IMG/VR virus record: IMGVR_UViG_3300031280_000006
Location: 1-39,734 of that record
Source of the DNA: a virus
Direction: 5' to 3' (one strand)
DNA length: 39,734 nucleotides
This document shows positions 20,495 through 31,095 of this stretch, in pieces. The position numbers and the translations under genes were made by a program. The notes under the pieces are model-generated. The model did not search any database. It saw only the letters and a program-made list of their open reading frames with translations, and had not been told where the DNA came from. Within the stretch, counting starts at the first letter, position 1; every line of letters begins with the position of its first letter.

Positions 20495-23400
20495 TTACCT
20501 CCGTGGTTTCCCGCCGATTAATTCTTCAGGCTTGCCTTTTGTCATTGCTTTTATAACTCTTTTCGGGCCTGTGTATGGTAATCCCATTGCAATGGCACCA
20601 CCCTCAAGCATTGCGTTTACTTTAGCCTTTTTAGACGCATCACTCATCAATTTACCAATGCCCTCAATCGGTTTAAATACCGGAGGGGCTGTACTCATCC
20701 AGCCGGATTTTGCCGCCGCAATCTGTCGCCCTATAAGCGGTATCGAATTAATAAATTGCTCTTCGGCCATATCCGTTATATCTTTCGGTTTTTCCGGCAA
20801 CCGTCTATGTGATATAATCCATATCATAGCTGCGGTTATACTAAGCCCCGTTGTCGCCAATAATGCCTTGTAATATTCATGCTCTTTAAAATATTTCGGG
20901 ATGTCGTATGTTGTAATATTGTATATTTGATTCAATTGATTACTGAATTGCGTAAAGAGATTGACATACTCGCTTGTTGCGTACAGTTCAGCAACATCTT
21001 TAACATGAGCTGCCGGTTGTGTTTCGAGTGTGGCTTTCTGTGCCGCTCGAACAGCCACCGATTCACTTTTACCCATCTGTATATTTTTACTATATGTCGC
21101 ATACCAGCCGATTGTCGTTGCGATTTTGTCCATTGCATAAATACCGACCATACCGGTTTTTCCAACCTTCTTGAGAGCCCTTTCATATCCAGGCTTGTTC
21201 ATCTGTTTGAATTCTTCGAGCTCCCGTTCAATTGATCTGTGTTTCATCTGCGGGTCTTTTTCGTTCACTTCCCGGATCGTTTTAAAGGGATTCGTAGAAA
21301 ATTTTAGGGCTGCACCAATTAAATGCGTAGGTCCCGAATGTGGTAAGTAAAGCATAACAGAAGGCAACTGTTTTGCCATAGTAACAAGATTATATGCAAG
21401 ATATGCCATTGCTGTATGCTGTCGTAGCATCCTTGATACATTTTCGAGCCCGTGAAATGATCTGTAAACAAGGGGGTCTGCTATCCGGTCGACATAGTTG
21501 TTTATTCTCTCAAGATATTCGTTACCGTATTCTTGCTTAACCGCTTCCTGAAATGTGCTATTGTGAGATATCGCCTGTAATTCTTTAACCAATTGCGCAT
21601 GGCTGATGTAATGCTCCTGTTTTGGAGCCTGATCTAACCATGTTGCATATAATCCCAAACGTATCGGTTTTTGAAATTGCTTCGGAATTTCCACCCTTGC
21701 CTTTGTAAATCCCCTCGCAGCGTACGCTTTCCTGAGATGCGTTTTATGTAATAATTCATCAGCCAGCTCTGCATCCAGCGTTTTATATTCTATTTCCTGC
21801 CGGCGGATCGGTGTATAACTCTCTTCATGGCCCAAGTCTTCATTGCGGAATTCGATATGTGCATTCCGAAGTTCAGGATATCGGTTTTCGTATTCTTTGA
21901 TAATAAAATCGGCGAAGGCTTTTTCTTTATCAGAAAGCGCGTTTATTATTTTATCTGCTGTTTTTTCGTTGATCTTATTGCCATAGATAATAGCAATCTG
22001 TTTTAACGGATTTTTAAAACCCGCATAAATATCAATCATTTCATCAATTGTATATTTTGTGCCGTCTATCTTTCTTGTTTTCGCAAGGTCTCGGGAAGTT
22101 ATATCCAATTTGGCCATCTCTTTTTTAACCGCTTCTGTTCTCTTGTCAGTCTCCCTTAACTCCTGATCAACCGCCCTATTTTCTTCATCAACAAATCGTT
22201 TGTATCCGGTAGTTTTATCGCCACCGAATATCTTATGAAATATACGTGTCGGTCTCAATGTGAAAGCTCTTACGAATCTCGGCGCTTTTTTAAGCCTGCC
22301 TTCCTTTGTCGTAGATGCAACAATCGGCTTTGCCTCTTTACTTATTTCCTCGCCGCTTAATACCTCGCTTGTCATCTCTCTGACGTCTGTACCGATCCGT
22401 TTCTTGTGCTGATTGTCTTTTATTTGCTGTTTTAGTTTGCCCTGCTTCCTTAGATGTTCAACCTCCTCAGCGATCCCCTCCAATTCTGAAATACTCATCT
22501 CATCCATGGATTTCTTTTCAATTGTCTGAAGAGTCTTCTTCGGCATATCTTCGATTCTTTCTGGATGTTCTTTCAAAAACTGCCTTATACGTTCTCGCTT
22601 CTGTAATGTTTTTTCTGTACGGAAAAGGGGATCAATGCCAGACTGTATCGTCTCTATCGCTTTTCTGTAATAAAAATCAATGCCTTTACCCGGTTCTTTA
22701 GAGATATGCCCTGCGAGTTTTGTTATATATGTTCTAACGGCTTTCTTTTCTTTTGCCCGGATTTCAAGTTCCGCTTTTCTTGCCTTCTCTTTTACCGTAC
22801 CTATCTTTTTACCAGTAACAACGCCTTTCCGTGCGGCTTCTTCAATCTTTTTGCCAGACACCTTTGCTGCTTTTTCTTTCCCGATAAAATCTCCTATTTT
22901 GGCTTTGCCTATCTGTATCTCATTACGAAGTTTGACATCCTCAATCTTTTTAGCAAGTTCTTGGCGCTCAATGAAATATGGCTGCTCTTTTATGGTTTTC
23001 GATTCTATTTTTTCGGGGGTTTTCTTGATTGACTTCTCTTCCCCCTTTTCGATTTTTGGTTGGGTTTTATCCCTTAATTCTATCTTGTTTATGTTATTCA
23101 AATCATAAACGACAGCACCATCAGGAGTTTTTATAATTGAAATATTCTCATAATCACCAATACCTAGTGCTGCCCATTCGCTCCATTCAGATTCAAACGC
23201 TTCAGCGCTATCGATAATGCTTTCTGGTGCAAATGCTTCTCTGATATATGGTTCTGCAACTTCCCATGTCACATCATTGAAATCTACTCCTGTGGCACTT
23301 GAAATGTCTCCGGCTATTATATCTGGAACATCCCCCATTTCTTTCATAGTTTTAATAAGCGTATCCATATCGGCAGTATGTCTATTGCTATAATCAACTA

Positions 23401-24943
23401 CCCGCGTACCCTTTTTGGGAGATATCAACCATATTTCGCCTTCATCTCCAGCATAGCTTTCTGCTGTTTCTATGTCCTTCGTTAATAAAACCGAACCCAT
23501 TTCTCCAAATTTAAACCGTTTATCTCTGCCATGTATATAAGTACCTTCTGGCAGTTCCCTAGTTTCAAGTACTTTTTCCGCAATATCTTCTTCAGTTTCA
23601 GCAACCGTTGAAACAGGTTTTTCCTTAAATTCTTCCGTTTTTTCAATATAACTTTTTGCCGCTTCTTCCTGTGCTTTTGTAACCGGTTTAACACCAGCTA
23701 CACCGACTTGCTTTTTTTCGTAAGCGCTGAATTTATTGTATACTGTACCCGATATATGTCCGCCCCCCCTTGTAATCGCTGCCACACCGGCGGCCGCCAG
23801 AAAGGATTTACCACCTCCGGCAGTTATCGGGATTTTCTCTGCATTGTATTCTGGGTTCCGCTTTCTCATTTCATCGATTGCTTTATTTGTAAAATAGTTT
23901 TGTAAAGCTTGTTGTGTGAATTCCTCTACACCTTCGAATACATCACCTCCGGCCTCTTCCAGTATTCGTCGCAATATTTTCTTCTTTGCCTGTGCACCCA
24001 TTTTATTGAATGGAGCAAGCATAAACATGTTCTGAGAATATTCAATAACCCCAGCCCCCAACCCATAAAATCTTCCGTATTTCTCTGATAAATCGGCGTC
24101 TATTCCGTATTCCCTAGCAGCATCCATGTAATTTGCTGTTTCGAGTGATATGAGAGGAGTCGCAGTTCCGGCAATTTGTATAAACTTTTCCGTTGCTTTT
24201 GATAAGGCTGGTACAGTAACGGTATCTGTCGGATCAGGGCCTAGCGTAGCTGCACCAATAGCGGTTCCTACCAGCCGACCAATAAGTTTACTTCCCAGCC
24301 TACCGCCGAGAGTAATAAGCATTATGGGAATCTGATCTCCTACTTGTGCCGCCCAGTTTGTTGTAACCTGCGGGATCATCTTTGCATCGACGTTATACCA
24401 CTTCTCACCTGTCCGCACCGGCCACAATTTACCAGCAAGTAACTGTTCGGTCTCTTTCTTCACTTTCGGATTGCGTAAACCTTCCAGATAATCCGATACT
24501 GCAAGAGCCAGTTTATCAGTTCCAAATCCTTTAAGTGGAGTCCAAGCTGTAGCGCCTCTTGCTACCGTTGCATATTTACCGGCCATACTCTGCGTAAATG
24601 ATTTTACAAAAGCTTCAACTGGGCCGATGTCCGGTGTCTGCTCATCCAGTTCTTTCATTTTGTCTATGATTACATCGTGATTCTGATATATATAAGACGG
24701 GTCTTTCTGCATAACTTGCGCGAGGATTAAAGAGTTCTCGATTTTCTTTTTCTCTTTTTCCGATTTTAGCATCAGTTCAGCATGTTGATATATTTTATCC
24801 GCTTCTGGAGAAGACAATAAAGGTTCAGTGATAGGCCTCTCCCCTTCTTCATCAAAGGAAATCCCGGGTGGCATTTCAATATCAGATGATTCATCATTAA
24901 ATAACACGCCGGGTGGCATTTCTATTGTTTGACTTTTCGCCAT
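20495..24943 (-). CDS. giant internal virion protein (T7 gp16-like, polyvalent)
   Basis: 1482 residues, in the place of T7 gp16, last of three ejection proteins. The N-terminus repeats EMPPGVLF (8-15) and EMPPGISF (23-30). A hydrophobic region at about 200-240 (IPIMLITLGGRLGSKLIG, LVGTAIGAAT) may enter the membrane. Residues about 460-620 (EGTYIHG, GSVLLTKDIETAESYAGD, then GAVVYDLNNINKI) resemble the ADP-ribosyltransferase-like domain of polyvalent ejected proteins. A long charged coiled-coil region follows, then a compact C-terminal half. No lytic transglycosylase domain was seen. It should be injected with the DNA. Confidence 0.85.
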   Translation of the reverse strand: MAKSQTIEMPPGVLFNDESSDIEMPPGISFDEEGERPITEPLLSSPEADKIYQHAELMLKSEKEKKKIENSLILAQVMQKDPSYIYQNHDVIIDKMKELDEQTPDIGPVEAFVKSFTQSMAGKYATVARGATAWTPLKGFGTDKLALAVSDYLEGLRNPKVKKETEQLLAGKLWPVRTGEKWYNVDAKMIPQVTTNWAAQVGDQIPIMLITLGGRLGSKLIGRLVGTAIGAATLGPDPTDTVTVPALSKATEKFIQIAGTATPLISLETANYMDAAREYGIDADLSEKYGRFYGLGAGVIEYSQNMFMLAPFNKMGAQAKKKILRRILEEAGGDVFEGVEEFTQQALQNYFTNKAIDEMRKRNPEYNAEKIPITAGGGKSFLAAAGVAAITRGGGHISGTVYNKFSAYEKKQVGVAGVKPVTKAQEEAAKSYIEKTEEFKEKPVSTVAETEEDIAEKVLETRELPEGTYIHGRDKRFKFGEMGSVLLTKDIETAESYAGDEGEIWLISPKKGTRVVDYSNRHTADMDTLIKTMKEMGDVPDIIAGDISSATGVDFNDVTWEVAEPYIREAFAPESIIDSAEAFESEWSEWAALGIGDYENISIIKTPDGAVVYDLNNINKIELRDKTQPKIEKGEEKSIKKTPEKIESKTIKEQPYFIERQELAKKIEDVKLRNEIQIGKAKIGDFIGKEKAAKVSGKKIEEAARKGVVTGKKIGTVKEKARKAELEIRAKEKKAVRTYITKLAGHISKEPGKGIDFYYRKAIETIQSGIDPLFRTEKTLQKRERIRQFLKEHPERIEDMPKKTLQTIEKKSMDEMSISELEGIAEEVEHLRKQGKLKQQIKDNQHKKRIGTDVREMTSEVLSGEEISKEAKPIVASTTKEGRLKKAPRFVRAFTLRPTRIFHKIFGGDKTTGYKRFVDEENRAVDQELRETDKRTEAVKKEMAKLDITSRDLAKTRKIDGTKYTIDEMIDIYAGFKNPLKQIAIIYGNKINEKTADKIINALSDKEKAFADFIIKEYENRYPELRNAHIEFRNEDLGHEESYTPIRRQEIEYKTLDAELADELLHKTHLRKAYAARGFTKARVEIPKQFQKPIRLGLYATWLDQAPKQEHYISHAQLVKELQAISHNSTFQEAVKQEYGNEYLERINNYVDRIADPLVYRSFHGLENVSRMLRQHTAMAYLAYNLVTMAKQLPSVMLYLPHSGPTHLIGAALKFSTNPFKTIREVNEKDPQMKHRSIERELEEFKQMNKPGYERALKKVGKTGMVGIYAMDKIATTIGWYATYSKNIQMGKSESVAVRAAQKATLETQPAAHVKDVAELYATSEYVNLFTQFSNQLNQIYNITTYDIPKYFKEHEYYKALLATTGLSITAAMIWIISHRRLPEKPKDITDMAEEQFINSIPLIGRQIAAAKSGWMSTAPPVFKPIEGIGKLMSDASKKAKVNAMLEGGAIAMGLPYTGPKRVIKAMTKGKPEELIGGKPRR

Positions 24944-27021
24944 TTCCCACCCTTGTATTTCTTTAATTCTCCATCTACAAATTTGTAGACCATATCCTTA
25001 TACAAATAATTCAAATCCCCAGCCTCATCTCTAGCAACTTTTTCTGGTTGTTCACCCATGAATTCAACAAATTGTTTATTTTCATTATCATTCAATCCTA
25101 TAGTTTTTACCCTTTCCATTACTTTTGCTGTTTTCTTTTCTTTTCCCATCCAACTATCATGAGCATCAGTAAGCAGTTTTGTTATATTAGCGACCTGCTC
25201 TTCATCAATTATTTTCTTTGCTTTCTGTATAATCTCATCAGGCTCCATATCATCTGTAATCATTTCCCGGTATTTTGTTACCATTCGTTTTTGTGCTGTC
25301 TCAATATCAAACTTATCTTTGGGATTCTCAGCAACCTTTATCATGTTTTTAAATGTATTGTCTATAAGCTCGATACCCTCCTTCGTCGCATTCTTTAAAG
25401 CCGCCTCCCTTTCTTTATTAAGATCATCTTGATATTTACCCGCTTCTTTCAAACTGATTCCGGGATTACCTTCTTTATCAGCACCTAGATTATTATTTAA
25501 GAAATCTTGAGCATCATCCTTCCTGCCTTGTAATATCATGCGGTCTAATTTTGCTTTCTTATCAAGATCATTTACATAGTTAGGATTGTCAGCCGTTATT
25601 TTTGCCTTAATAGAGCTTTCAAGTTTTTTAATATCATCGATCGACAAATGTTCATAATCTTTACTATTTGTAATTTGTGATATCCTTGTTATTTCTCCGC
25701 TTTTGATTTTTTCTCCAGCTATTACATATTCATCCAATCTTATGTCTTTTTCAATTCCCTTGCCCCAATTCTTAATCCGTGCATTGAAAATATCCTGATC
25801 ACATTCCCTCAACTTTGATGTATTTATTTTATCAATTGTTTTATCAATTTTGTCTGTTTCGCCAGACTCAATAACCTCATCAATCACATTTTTAATCCGA
25901 TCATATTCGGCGTTATATGCTATTTGTTTTTTATTTGCTTCTATCGCATTAACATCAGTTTTTGATTTTGCGGCAATTTTATCTATCCACCATTGTTTAC
26001 CACCTTGTCCGATTGGATCAAGTTTAGAGGCAAGTACTTCTTTTTTAAGTTCTTTCAAATCATAATCAGTCGCAAATTTCTTTACAAAATCATTATTAGT
26101 TTTAGATATATATTCTTTCTTGGCCTTTTCTTCTTTAGCAAGTTTGTTATTTAAGTCATCTTCCAATTCTTTTATGATTTCATTTCTTTTTTCTTCCGTT
26201 AAATCAGCCCCAGACACTCCATTTTTCTCCAATAACTTATTAATCGCATCGGGACTATTAAGAAATTCCATGCTCTGTTCAAACGGCAGGGAAGACGCTA
26301 CAGATTTTGTTATCCCATACGCAATCGCTGAACGCGCATTATCGGCGATAGTATCAATCTCTTCGGGGTTATATAAACCTGTTACACGTCCGGCAGAAAG
26401 AAGCTCATTAACTTTGTTCATCTTACCCTTGGAAATCCAATATTGAATGTTGTTATTCAAATCAACTTTCTGCTGCACCCGCATAATCTTGCGTGCATCG
26501 TTCTGTAATTCATGTCCAAAATCCTGAGCAACCTTTTCATATCTCGTTTCAAATACCTTTTTTGCTCTCGGATTCGTTAAATCTTTCAACACCTCATCTT
26601 TAATCCTTGTCTTTGCTTCACCCCATACTTTTTCATGCCGCAGGATTAATTTTTGAGGCCCTTGGGCGCCAGGCGCTATCCCCCCTGCACCGATAACCTC
26701 TTGCTGTTCGTATGGGTTGTCTGCCAAATCTTTCTTTACATCATAGAATTTTTGGTCTATAGCCACCTCAGCATTAGACAATTGTCTGGCTGCTTCATTT
26801 TCTATGAGCTTGTCGGCAAACTGAACAGCCGTTTGTGTCAAGTTTCCGACAAAGTTAATCGTCCTCGCTATCCGATCACTTTCATAACCAGCCATCTGCC
26901 GCTCATAACCCTTTTCTGCAGCCTGCAATGCATACTTTTCAGATTCAATCGTAGATCGAGGGCGTTTAAAGGTGGTTTCTGAGCTAGGCTGTACTGTTCT
27001 TGGATCGGTTGGTATTTTCAC
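24922..27021 (-). CDS. internal virion protein (T7 gp15-like)
   Basis: 699 residues from the GTG at 27021, chosen because GGGGGG lies five bases upstream and it overlaps the preceding stop (GTGA). The TTG at 27048 would add nine residues. The protein is charged and helical almost throughout (EKYALQAAEKGYERQMAGYE; many DxxKK helices). Its place between a gp14-like and a gp16-like gene, and its size near T7 gp15 (747 residues), support an ejection-tube component. Sequence similarity to T7 itself is not visible. Confidence 0.8.
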   Translation of the reverse strand: MKIPTDPRTVQPSSETTFKRPRSTIESEKYALQAAEKGYERQMAGYESDRIARTINFVGNLTQTAVQFADKLIENEAARQLSNAEVAIDQKFYDVKKDLADNPYEQQEVIGAGGIAPGAQGPQKLILRHEKVWGEAKTRIKDEVLKDLTNPRAKKVFETRYEKVAQDFGHELQNDARKIMRVQQKVDLNNNIQYWISKGKMNKVNELLSAGRVTGLYNPEEIDTIADNARSAIAYGITKSVASSLPFEQSMEFLNSPDAINKLLEKNGVSGADLTEEKRNEIIKELEDDLNNKLAKEEKAKKEYISKTNNDFVKKFATDYDLKELKKEVLASKLDPIGQGGKQWWIDKIAAKSKTDVNAIEANKKQIAYNAEYDRIKNVIDEVIESGETDKIDKTIDKINTSKLRECDQDIFNARIKNWGKGIEKDIRLDEYVIAGEKIKSGEITRISQITNSKDYEHLSIDDIKKLESSIKAKITADNPNYVNDLDKKAKLDRMILQGRKDDAQDFLNNNLGADKEGNPGISLKEAGKYQDDLNKEREAALKNATKEGIELIDNTFKNMIKVAENPKDKFDIETAQKRMVTKYREMITDDMEPDEIIQKAKKIIDEEQVANITKLLTDAHDSWMGKEKKTAKVMERVKTIGLNDNENKQFVEFMGEQPEKVARDEAGDLNYLYKDMVYKFVDGELKKYKGGKWRKVKQ

Positions 27022-27644
27022 TGATTCCCCCCGCTTCTCTTTACCCAATGGCCACCGCTACAATACCACTCTTGTATATTACCCCCCGCGCCTGTTGTCA
27101 TTGTCTGCCCCGCTTCACATGCACCACCAACCTCGGGTTTGCTTGTTTCTTCCTCTTCCTCTACCACCTCTTCTTCAGTGGGCCATAATTCTTCAACTAA
27201 CGATTCTGTTTTCCCTTTTTGTTCTTCTAAATAACTTTTTTGTTCTTCTAATCCTGTAATTGTCTTTTCAAACTTTTCGGATAGCTGGCCTGCCATTAAT
27301 TCTTGATGCTGAGCCTGTTTTTCCATTTCTTCAAGGGGTGTGCCCACACCCACAACAGCACCAGAAGCACCATAAGTTTCCCGTTGCGCTCGATTATATT
27401 CTTCCGTTTGGCGACCCCACTCACCAAGCGCATATTCCTTTTGCCCCTTCATGTATTCAATATCTTCTCCCGTTGCTCCAATATTGTATTCATAAGTGGC
27501 AATATCAGATTCATATTTTGCTTGTTTTTCTTTCTGTGTCATCTCCCATTGTTCTTGCGATAATTCCTGCTGTTCGCTCTGGGCGGATGAAGATTGCGCC
27601 ATTCCCATAAGACCCATAAACAAACTTGCCAATAAACCCCACAT
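27018..27644 (-). CDS. internal virion protein (T7 gp14-like)
   Basis: 208 residues. The N-terminal hydrophobic stretch (MWGLLASLFMGLMGMAQSSS) is typical of gp14-type proteins, which form the outer-membrane part of the ejection channel. A Gln/Glu-rich coiled coil with an acidic tract (TEEEVVEEEEE) follows, then a Cys-containing end (GGACEAG, WYCSGGHW). GGAGGGCAGAAA precedes the ATG. First of three consecutive internal virion genes. Confidence 0.78.
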   Translation of the reverse strand: MWGLLASLFMGLMGMAQSSSAQSEQQELSQEQWEMTQKEKQAKYESDIATYEYNIGATGEDIEYMKGQKEYALGEWGRQTEEYNRAQRETYGASGAVVGVGTPLEEMEKQAQHQELMAGQLSEKFEKTITGLEEQKSYLEEQKGKTESLVEELWPTEEEVVEEEEETSKPEVGGACEAGQTMTTGAGGNIQEWYCSGGHWVKRSGGNQ

Positions 27645-27660
27645 TTTCTGCCCTCCATCT

Positions 27661-30270
27661 TTACGATATTACATTAACCTCGATATCAACTATCAACGCT
27701 GCTATATTCAGCGGCAATGGTTGATCCTGCACTATCAGGACATCGCCGTCAGTATCCCATGAATATGTAAGTATCTTTATCTTGTCTCCCGTAAACAACG
27801 GCGGAGCGCTGTCCATAGGATCATCACCCGATCTAAACGTAATCACTTTTAGTGTATCTTCAGACCGTCCTATTTTACAACCCAGAGAGTCATATACTCG
27901 TACAATTGCTTTAAATGCGGCCTTCTTGACACCGGCCGGCGTCAACCTCATTGGTTTAAGTTTTGACTTATAGCCAAGTCCCCCGTGAATTTTATTGGCA
28001 AATCTGTCGAGTTTAACAACACCGGTTGCGTCTACAGTTTTATCTGGATGTGCAGCACCATCAGCAAGTATTTGGAAAGTTTCTCCTTTTGCATAAGCCA
28101 GTTCTCCCCCTAAGCCTAGCGTTATATACACTTCTTGATAAAACCCACCGCTTACATACTGATTAACCAAGAATCCATTAATGGTATTACCGTCTTCATC
28201 ATGTAAATCAAACGTAGCCCCTGCCGGGTTTGCAACCACATATACTTGATTGTTTAATGATTGTCTGCCCAGCGGGCCTTCTAACAGGGTGTGGGTGAAG
28301 GTGGCTTCGTCTACCCAATCATCATACCAGTTCTGTACTGCAAACAAATAACTGTAATCGATTTTGTCATGTAAATCGATTTCAAAGGTTTCAAGAAGGG
28401 TGGTATAGCCGGCATCAGAATAGATTGACAAACTAAGTACACCGCAATTATGTTCACCATCAACAGTCTCGTCCCTTGTTACTTTAAGGTAATAATCCGT
28501 ATTCAGAGCATAATCCTGGGTGCTATTAGGTTGTTGATATTCACCGTTATACAGCTCCCACAATTGGAATTTATAAAGACCGCCGTCTTCCGGGGCACGC
28601 CGCCTAAATATAACGCCAATTTCATATTCATTATCAGCCAGAACTTCGCTCAAATGTTTAGCTTCTGTCGCCGCCCCCCAAATACATATTAATGATCCCC
28701 CCGCAGTCCATGTCCCTGTAGCTTTAAAATGGAACTTGTATTCAAACGTTCCGTCTAAATATTCAAGACCTACGTTTTTATATACCAATCCCTTTTTGTT
28801 CCGCGGTAAACCAGTAACCGTAATGGTATCCGCCACAATGGCTATATCGCCTTCTTCATCAATCTCTATGAAGGTCGTATAATCGACATATCCATCATCC
28901 ACATCCTCAATATCCGTAAATCTAACATGCTCACCACCACCGAAACCATGCGCGGCGGCAGCAGTTATTTCAACGGGATCAGCCTGTGTATAACCCGTTA
29001 TTGACTTGGCAGCTCCACCATCTACCGAAAATCCACAATCAGCAAAATAACAATCGGTCTGATCGCTTCCGAAACTACGCGGCTTGAAATATTCGACAAA
29101 CCGTTTTGTAACACTGTTGATAGTCCTTTTTACTGATACCCAGATTTCATCTTCAGTATCACCTGTTATAACTGCAACGCTTTCTACTTTGTCATTGCCG
29201 TCAAGGGTTTGACCTATCGGATGAGAATGCCATGACATTGTTGAGCCCGATTCATAGGTAAACCCTACAAGCTGCCCATCAGACGTTACGCACCACAAAA
29301 TAGTATCAGGATCAGTTTGCAGGTCGGCTTCGACAACGCCATCACCGAGTATGTGAGAAGACATAAAGGTAAGGTCAATCGGTTTCCACGACTGTACGTC
29401 ATTGCTGTATTGAAATGCCAGGACTTTCTTTAATCCCTTGTGGAATGAAACGAAAACGTCACCGACAACAATGCCCTGTATATTGGCATTACCTATTGGG
29501 AAAACGGCAAGATCAGGCATATTGTCTTTTGATATTGGGGCACCGCCACCGTCAAGAACACCCTCACCTTTTGTAGCACCGAAAACTACTTGTTGTTTTG
29601 AAGCAAGCCAGTGTATCTTGATTCTTTTGTTATAAGCCATCATAAGGGTTAGTCCATCTGTTGAATTAAAATCTTCAAAGGAACCTGCTATGGAAGTCCA
29701 TACGTATTGGGGTTTGTTATTTGTACCGGCCAGATACATTTTCTGTTGGAAAAACCCTATTGCCCCAGGTCTGTTGTCGGCAGTCGTAAACTCTGGACAT
29801 CCCGCTCCCGCCCATGCAACATTCGCTATATTCCAGACAGTATCACTTGTCCATGTGAGTTTTTGTGCTTGGTATCCAATATGCACAAAATACATTGCAT
29901 CTATTGTCTGTACATACTTGATTGCAAACAAGTCTTCTTTAGCCCAGGGAGTGACTATCTCAACAGGGTTGCCAGCATCCTCTAATTGAGCATGATCCTT
30001 GTAAAATCGCATGTACTCATCACCAAGCTCAAGTACATAGTTACCGGAAGCAAGCTCAAACGGTATGAGACGCACCGTATCGGCATCCGTCTTGCCGTTG
30101 GCTACAAAAACAGTCCCTGGCCGTCTCTCTGCTCCACCCTGACCGGCTATGATAAAGTTCTCAAGTATCCTACAACTCTTGTAGTATCCAGGCGCATCAA
30201 TCCGGCCTTCAAGTTTTGACGACCATTCACCCCCGCTAAAATCCGTAAATACTTTTTTTTGTTTCGGCAT
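27661..30270 (-). CDS. tail tubular protein B-like nozzle protein
   Basis: 869 residues, near the size of T7 gp12 (794). The opening is characteristic of nozzle proteins: FTDFSGGEWSSKLEGRIDAP, then GGAERRPGTVFVANGK. It is beta-rich with many Trp/Tyr. A middle insert (about 470-720) includes lectin-like beta strands (DGTFEYKFHFKATGTW, YLKVTRDETVDG), which may face outward. It follows the gp11-like gene, as in T7-like phages. It forms the distal tail tube. Confidence 0.87.
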   Translation of the reverse strand: MPKQKKVFTDFSGGEWSSKLEGRIDAPGYYKSCRILENFIIAGQGGAERRPGTVFVANGKTDADTVRLIPFELASGNYVLELGDEYMRFYKDHAQLEDAGNPVEIVTPWAKEDLFAIKYVQTIDAMYFVHIGYQAQKLTWTSDTVWNIANVAWAGAGCPEFTTADNRPGAIGFFQQKMYLAGTNNKPQYVWTSIAGSFEDFNSTDGLTLMMAYNKRIKIHWLASKQQVVFGATKGEGVLDGGGAPISKDNMPDLAVFPIGNANIQGIVVGDVFVSFHKGLKKVLAFQYSNDVQSWKPIDLTFMSSHILGDGVVEADLQTDPDTILWCVTSDGQLVGFTYESGSTMSWHSHPIGQTLDGNDKVESVAVITGDTEDEIWVSVKRTINSVTKRFVEYFKPRSFGSDQTDCYFADCGFSVDGGAAKSITGYTQADPVEITAAAAHGFGGGEHVRFTDIEDVDDGYVDYTTFIEIDEEGDIAIVADTITVTGLPRNKKGLVYKNVGLEYLDGTFEYKFHFKATGTWTAGGSLICIWGAATEAKHLSEVLADNEYEIGVIFRRRAPEDGGLYKFQLWELYNGEYQQPNSTQDYALNTDYYLKVTRDETVDGEHNCGVLSLSIYSDAGYTTLLETFEIDLHDKIDYSYLFAVQNWYDDWVDEATFTHTLLEGPLGRQSLNNQVYVVANPAGATFDLHDEDGNTINGFLVNQYVSGGFYQEVYITLGLGGELAYAKGETFQILADGAAHPDKTVDATGVVKLDRFANKIHGGLGYKSKLKPMRLTPAGVKKAAFKAIVRVYDSLGCKIGRSEDTLKVITFRSGDDPMDSAPPLFTGDKIKILTYSWDTDGDVLIVQDQPLPLNIAALIVDIEVNVIS

Positions 30271-30843
30271 TTATCTACCCGAATCAATAAATAATGCAGT
30301 ATCCTGATCCTGCCCCCTCCGCTTAGCATCAATGATTAAGGCTTTCTTCCGTTGCGCCTCATAAAGCACCAGCATATCTTGTCTATTGGCTCTAGATTCA
30401 GAGAGATCGACAGCGAGATCAGCGGCCAGTCTATATGATATTGCTTTAACAAGGAGAGCATCAAACCGCGAAGGATCAGTTAGTCTCTGTACAAAACGTA
30501 GATTAACTTCGCTTTGATTGGTATATAAAACTCTACCCTCAACCTTCCATTCGGCTTTTTCCGCACCAATCATATCAAGAGGCAAAAGGCAATAAGGTGT
30601 GCTCGGCAATTGAAAGGAATAAGCAAAGTCCTCACCGATAATATCATCAGAAAGGGACGCCAGTGCCCTTCTTGTAGTTGCACACGACCAGGGAGCCGAT
30701 GATAGTACTTCATCGACCGTTGGCTGATATAAAATTTCACATGCAACGCCCTCTTCAGATGTCTCATCTCCCAGAGACAGTATCCTGCCACCGCCAACGT
30801 GTAACAAAGCTATGTTACATATAGCAGTATCCGATATGGCCAT
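30271..30843 (-). CDS. tail tubular protein A-like adaptor
   Basis: 190 residues, matching the length of T7 gp11 (196). Features of the family: the start MAISDTAICNIALLHVGG, then EILYQPTVDEVLSSAPWSCA, and a helical C-terminus (AISYRLAADLAVDLSESRAN). It should form the ring joining portal and nozzle. The ATG overlaps the upstream stop by one base (TAATG). The gene directly precedes the nozzle gene in transcription. Confidence 0.87.
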   Translation of the reverse strand: MAISDTAICNIALLHVGGGRILSLGDETSEEGVACEILYQPTVDEVLSSAPWSCATTRRALASLSDDIIGEDFAYSFQLPSTPYCLLPLDMIGAEKAEWKVEGRVLYTNQSEVNLRFVQRLTDPSRFDALLVKAISYRLAADLAVDLSESRANRQDMLVLYEAQRKKALIIDAKRRGQDQDTALFIDSGR

Positions 30844-31064
30844 TATTCTTTATCCTCTGTCGGCTCTTTGATAACTTCCTCTACTGGAGATTCCTTCTGA
30901 GGCTCTTCCTTTTTCAGGTCTGCCATCTCTGCTTTCGGAGATTTTAGTTTCTTGAAATGGGGGTTGATAGCAACCCTTGAACCCACTTCATAAATTTTCC
31001 CCTCGAAACAATAACCAAGTCCCATGTCTGAAGCAATACAGGTTTCTTTACATAATACTTTCAT
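30843..31064 (-). CDS. 73-residue small virion-region protein
   Basis: Begins MKVLCKETCIASDMGLGYCF, with three Cys in the first 20 residues, and ends in an acidic, Lys/Glu/Pro-rich tail (KKEEPQKESPVEEVIKEPTE). AAGGGGTAAACCA precedes the ATG. It lies between capsid accessory and tail adaptor genes. The pattern recurs in phage head-tail regions, but I know of no function. Confidence 0.68.
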   Translation of the reverse strand: MKVLCKETCIASDMGLGYCFEGKIYEVGSRVAINPHFKKLKSPKAEMADLKKEEPQKESPVEEVIKEPTEDKE

Positions 31065-31095
31065 TGGTTTACCCCTTAAATTTATTTACCGATTC

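Noticed and set aside
22680-23108. Rightward open frame of 142 codons, rich in Phe and Ser
   Set aside because: It is the complement of the Lys/Glu-rich coiled-coil part of the giant internal virion protein; such sequence gives open frames on the other strand.
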